Shown: positions 15,940 through 16,943 of the stretch, in pieces
How the letters are laid out: every line of letters begins with the position of its first letter
Position numbering within the stretch: the stretch's first letter is position 1
Assembly: GCA_002323775.1 (NCBI GenBank)
Contig: DCPV01000053.1
Coordinates: 1-16,943, forward strand
Length of the DNA: 16,943 bases
Source of the DNA: Firmicutes bacterium UBA1535
GTDB lineage: Bacteria > Bacillota > Clostridia > Tissierellales > Sedimentibacteraceae
Direction of reading: 5' to 3'
Program-made: the position numbers and the translations under genes
The notes under the pieces: generated by a model
Told to the model about the DNA's origin: nothing
What the model saw: the letters and a program-made list of their open reading frames with translations, nothing else
Databases searched by the model: none

Positions 15940-15974
15940 AAAGATATATTATAATTTTTTTATAATATATCTTT
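15940..15974 (-). terminator. AT-rich hairpin after the SF3 helicase-like gene
   Basis: AAAGATATATTATAA (15940-15954) pairs perfectly with TTATAATATATCTTT (15960-15974), immediately beyond the - strand gene's stop at 15983. It is a 15-bp stem of A/T pairs only, so it could act as a two-way terminator between converging transcripts, though with weak stability. The 15739-15939 stretch shows no gene. Confidence 0.5.
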
Positions 15975-15982
15975 TCAAATAT

Positions 15983-16943
15983 TTAATTAGTTTTTCTATA
16001 CAATCTTGCAGTAGGATGGTTTAAATAATCTTTATTATTAAATCCTGGATGCAAATAGTTAATCTTTTTTAAATATTCTTCAACAGAAGAATAATATTTT
16101 TGTGTTGCTTGTGATTTACAGTAGTCATTTAATTTCTCATTATTCACTATAATTCCTTTAAATGCGTATCTGTTGGGTTCAGACCTGCTTACATGAGGCC
16201 TATAGTATTCGTACTTAGCCATTTTCTTTATTTGCTTATTAAACATAATATAACTTAAACATTCACTATCAAAAGAACTTTTATAGTAATCCAAATATGA
16301 ATTATATAAGTCAATCGCATAACAGCTACTATCTTTTTTATTTATACAAAATTCTTTAATGAAATATTTTATATCATTAGACTTTGAATTATCATCAGAA
16401 GTCGCTTGAATATTTTTTGATGATGAATTTTTCTTTAATGCAATATTTCTGACACCTAAAAGAGGAAATATAATTTTTATCCAATCAATATCAATATTGT
16501 CTAAAATATTAAAATCTACAGGGTGATTTAAGTTTTTTAAATTGTAAATCTTGCACTTAAAATTATTTTTTATTGATAAAAGTTCTCTGGCATTCGTTGC
16601 AAAATAAATTATTGGCAACTTATTTTTATAATAATTTTTACCGCTTATTGAATTAATAGAAATACTTGAGCCATTTATTAATTTTTTAAGTAATTTTTCA
16701 TTTTCCAATTTTTCATAATCCTTTATATCGGTAATAACAATACCATTAAATCCATTTAGTTCTGAATTAATTAATTTATTAACTGTATCTTTATGCCTAA
16801 GATCCTTTATTTTGAGATAAAAGATATTGTTTTCAACTAACAAGTTAAAAAATTTTATTATATCTTCTTTAGATTCCTTGCTACAATTTATAAGCAATAT
16901 TCCATCATTGTTGTATTTTCCTAATAGTAGATATGCAGCTAAT
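15983..16943 (-). CDS. Phage/plasmid-type SF3 helicase (D5-like primase carboxyl part), partial
   Basis: The frame is open from the right edge (first residues LAAYLLLGKYNNDGILLINC) to TAA 15983-15985, giving 319 visible residues; the start lies outside the window. From the edge, about residues 66-73 (GIVITDI) fit the Walker B strand. LLKKLINGSSISINSI fits the SF3 'LK.LTGGD' box, and IIYFATN (about 111-117) is motif C with its sensor asparagine. The last third (CYAIDLYNSYLDYYK, then YEYYRPHVSRSEPNRYAFKG) matches the winged-helix tail of P4/D5-type primase-helicases. The Walker A region lacks the usual GxNGKS, the aspartate of motif B has no following E, and the protein may be an inactive or divergent relative. 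It probably belongs to a prophage or satellite beyond the right edge. Confidence 0.55.
   Translation of the reverse strand, partial: LAAYLLLGKYNNDGILLINCSKESKEDIIKFFNLLVENNIFYLKIKDLRHKDTVNKLINSELNGFNGIVITDIKDYEKLENEKLLKKLINGSSISINSISGKNYYKNKLPIIYFATNARELLSIKNNFKCKIYNLKNLNHPVDFNILDNIDIDWIKIIFPLLGVRNIALKKNSSSKNIQATSDDNSKSNDIKYFIKEFCINKKDSSCYAIDLYNSYLDYYKSSFDSECLSYIMFNKQIKKMAKYEYYRPHVSRSEPNRYAFKGIIVNNEKLNDYCKSQATQKYYSSVEEYLKKINYLHPGFNNKDYLNHPTARLYRKTN

Noticed and set aside
1..16943. tRNA, rRNA or riboswitch genes
   Set aside because: I saw no cloverleaf, CCA-ended acceptor arm or conserved riboswitch core in any gap, though a covariance search was not possible.

Overview
The window is AT-rich (very roughly 30% GC), uses strong AGGAGG-type ribosome binding sites and has compact genes. 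It also carries Firmicutes-associated families (DUF1836, DUF4143/AAA_14 ATPase, Gabija-type OLD nuclease plus UvrD helicase). This suggests a low-GC Clostridia chromosome, plausibly Lachnospiraceae-like. I see no housekeeping gene; the whole window reads as an accessory region: a defence island followed by a mobile-element module.

Layout, left to right. Positions 1-735 hold the tail of a large protein and two decayed genes, one a single-base frameshift of an HNH-type nuclease amino terminus. Positions 817-4041 hold three intact genes on the + strand: a PD-(D/E)XK nuclease, a SAP-domain protein and a small four-cysteine protein. Positions 4217-7870 encode a 1217-residue STAND/NLR-like NTPase with an Mrr-like nuclease domain at its amino end, which resembles Avs-type antiviral sensors. 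Positions 8144-8740 are the carboxyl half of a DUF4143 ATPase that has lost its ATPase domain.

Positions 8768-13866 form a discrete cassette. Two related non-coding blocks bound it, each starting with the same 16-bp sequence, carrying GGAATGAT exactly 127 bp later, and ending in an intrinsic terminator. Between them lie a perfect sigma-A consensus promoter, a Fic pseudogene with one in-frame stop, a Gabija-like pair (OLD-family ATPase/TOPRIM nuclease and UvrD-like helicase, overlapping by 8 bp) and a decayed zinc-ribbon gene. The blocks look like the att/arm-site ends left by tyrosine-recombinase elements, so the Gabija pair is plausibly mobile cargo.

Positions 13867-16943 hold a DUF1836 regulator behind a nested inverted-repeat operator, a zinc-ribbon protein, a 55-residue membrane protein, two decayed genes and, on the - strand, a phage/plasmid-type SF3 helicase-like protein that runs off the right edge. 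Several broken genes differ from an intact reading frame by one stop or one base, so decay appears recent and repeated. The intact genes most likely act as independent phage-defence systems: nucleotide-activated DNA degradation by the Gabija pair, and sensor-triggered DNA cleavage by the STAND protein. None of these functions can be proved from sequence alone.
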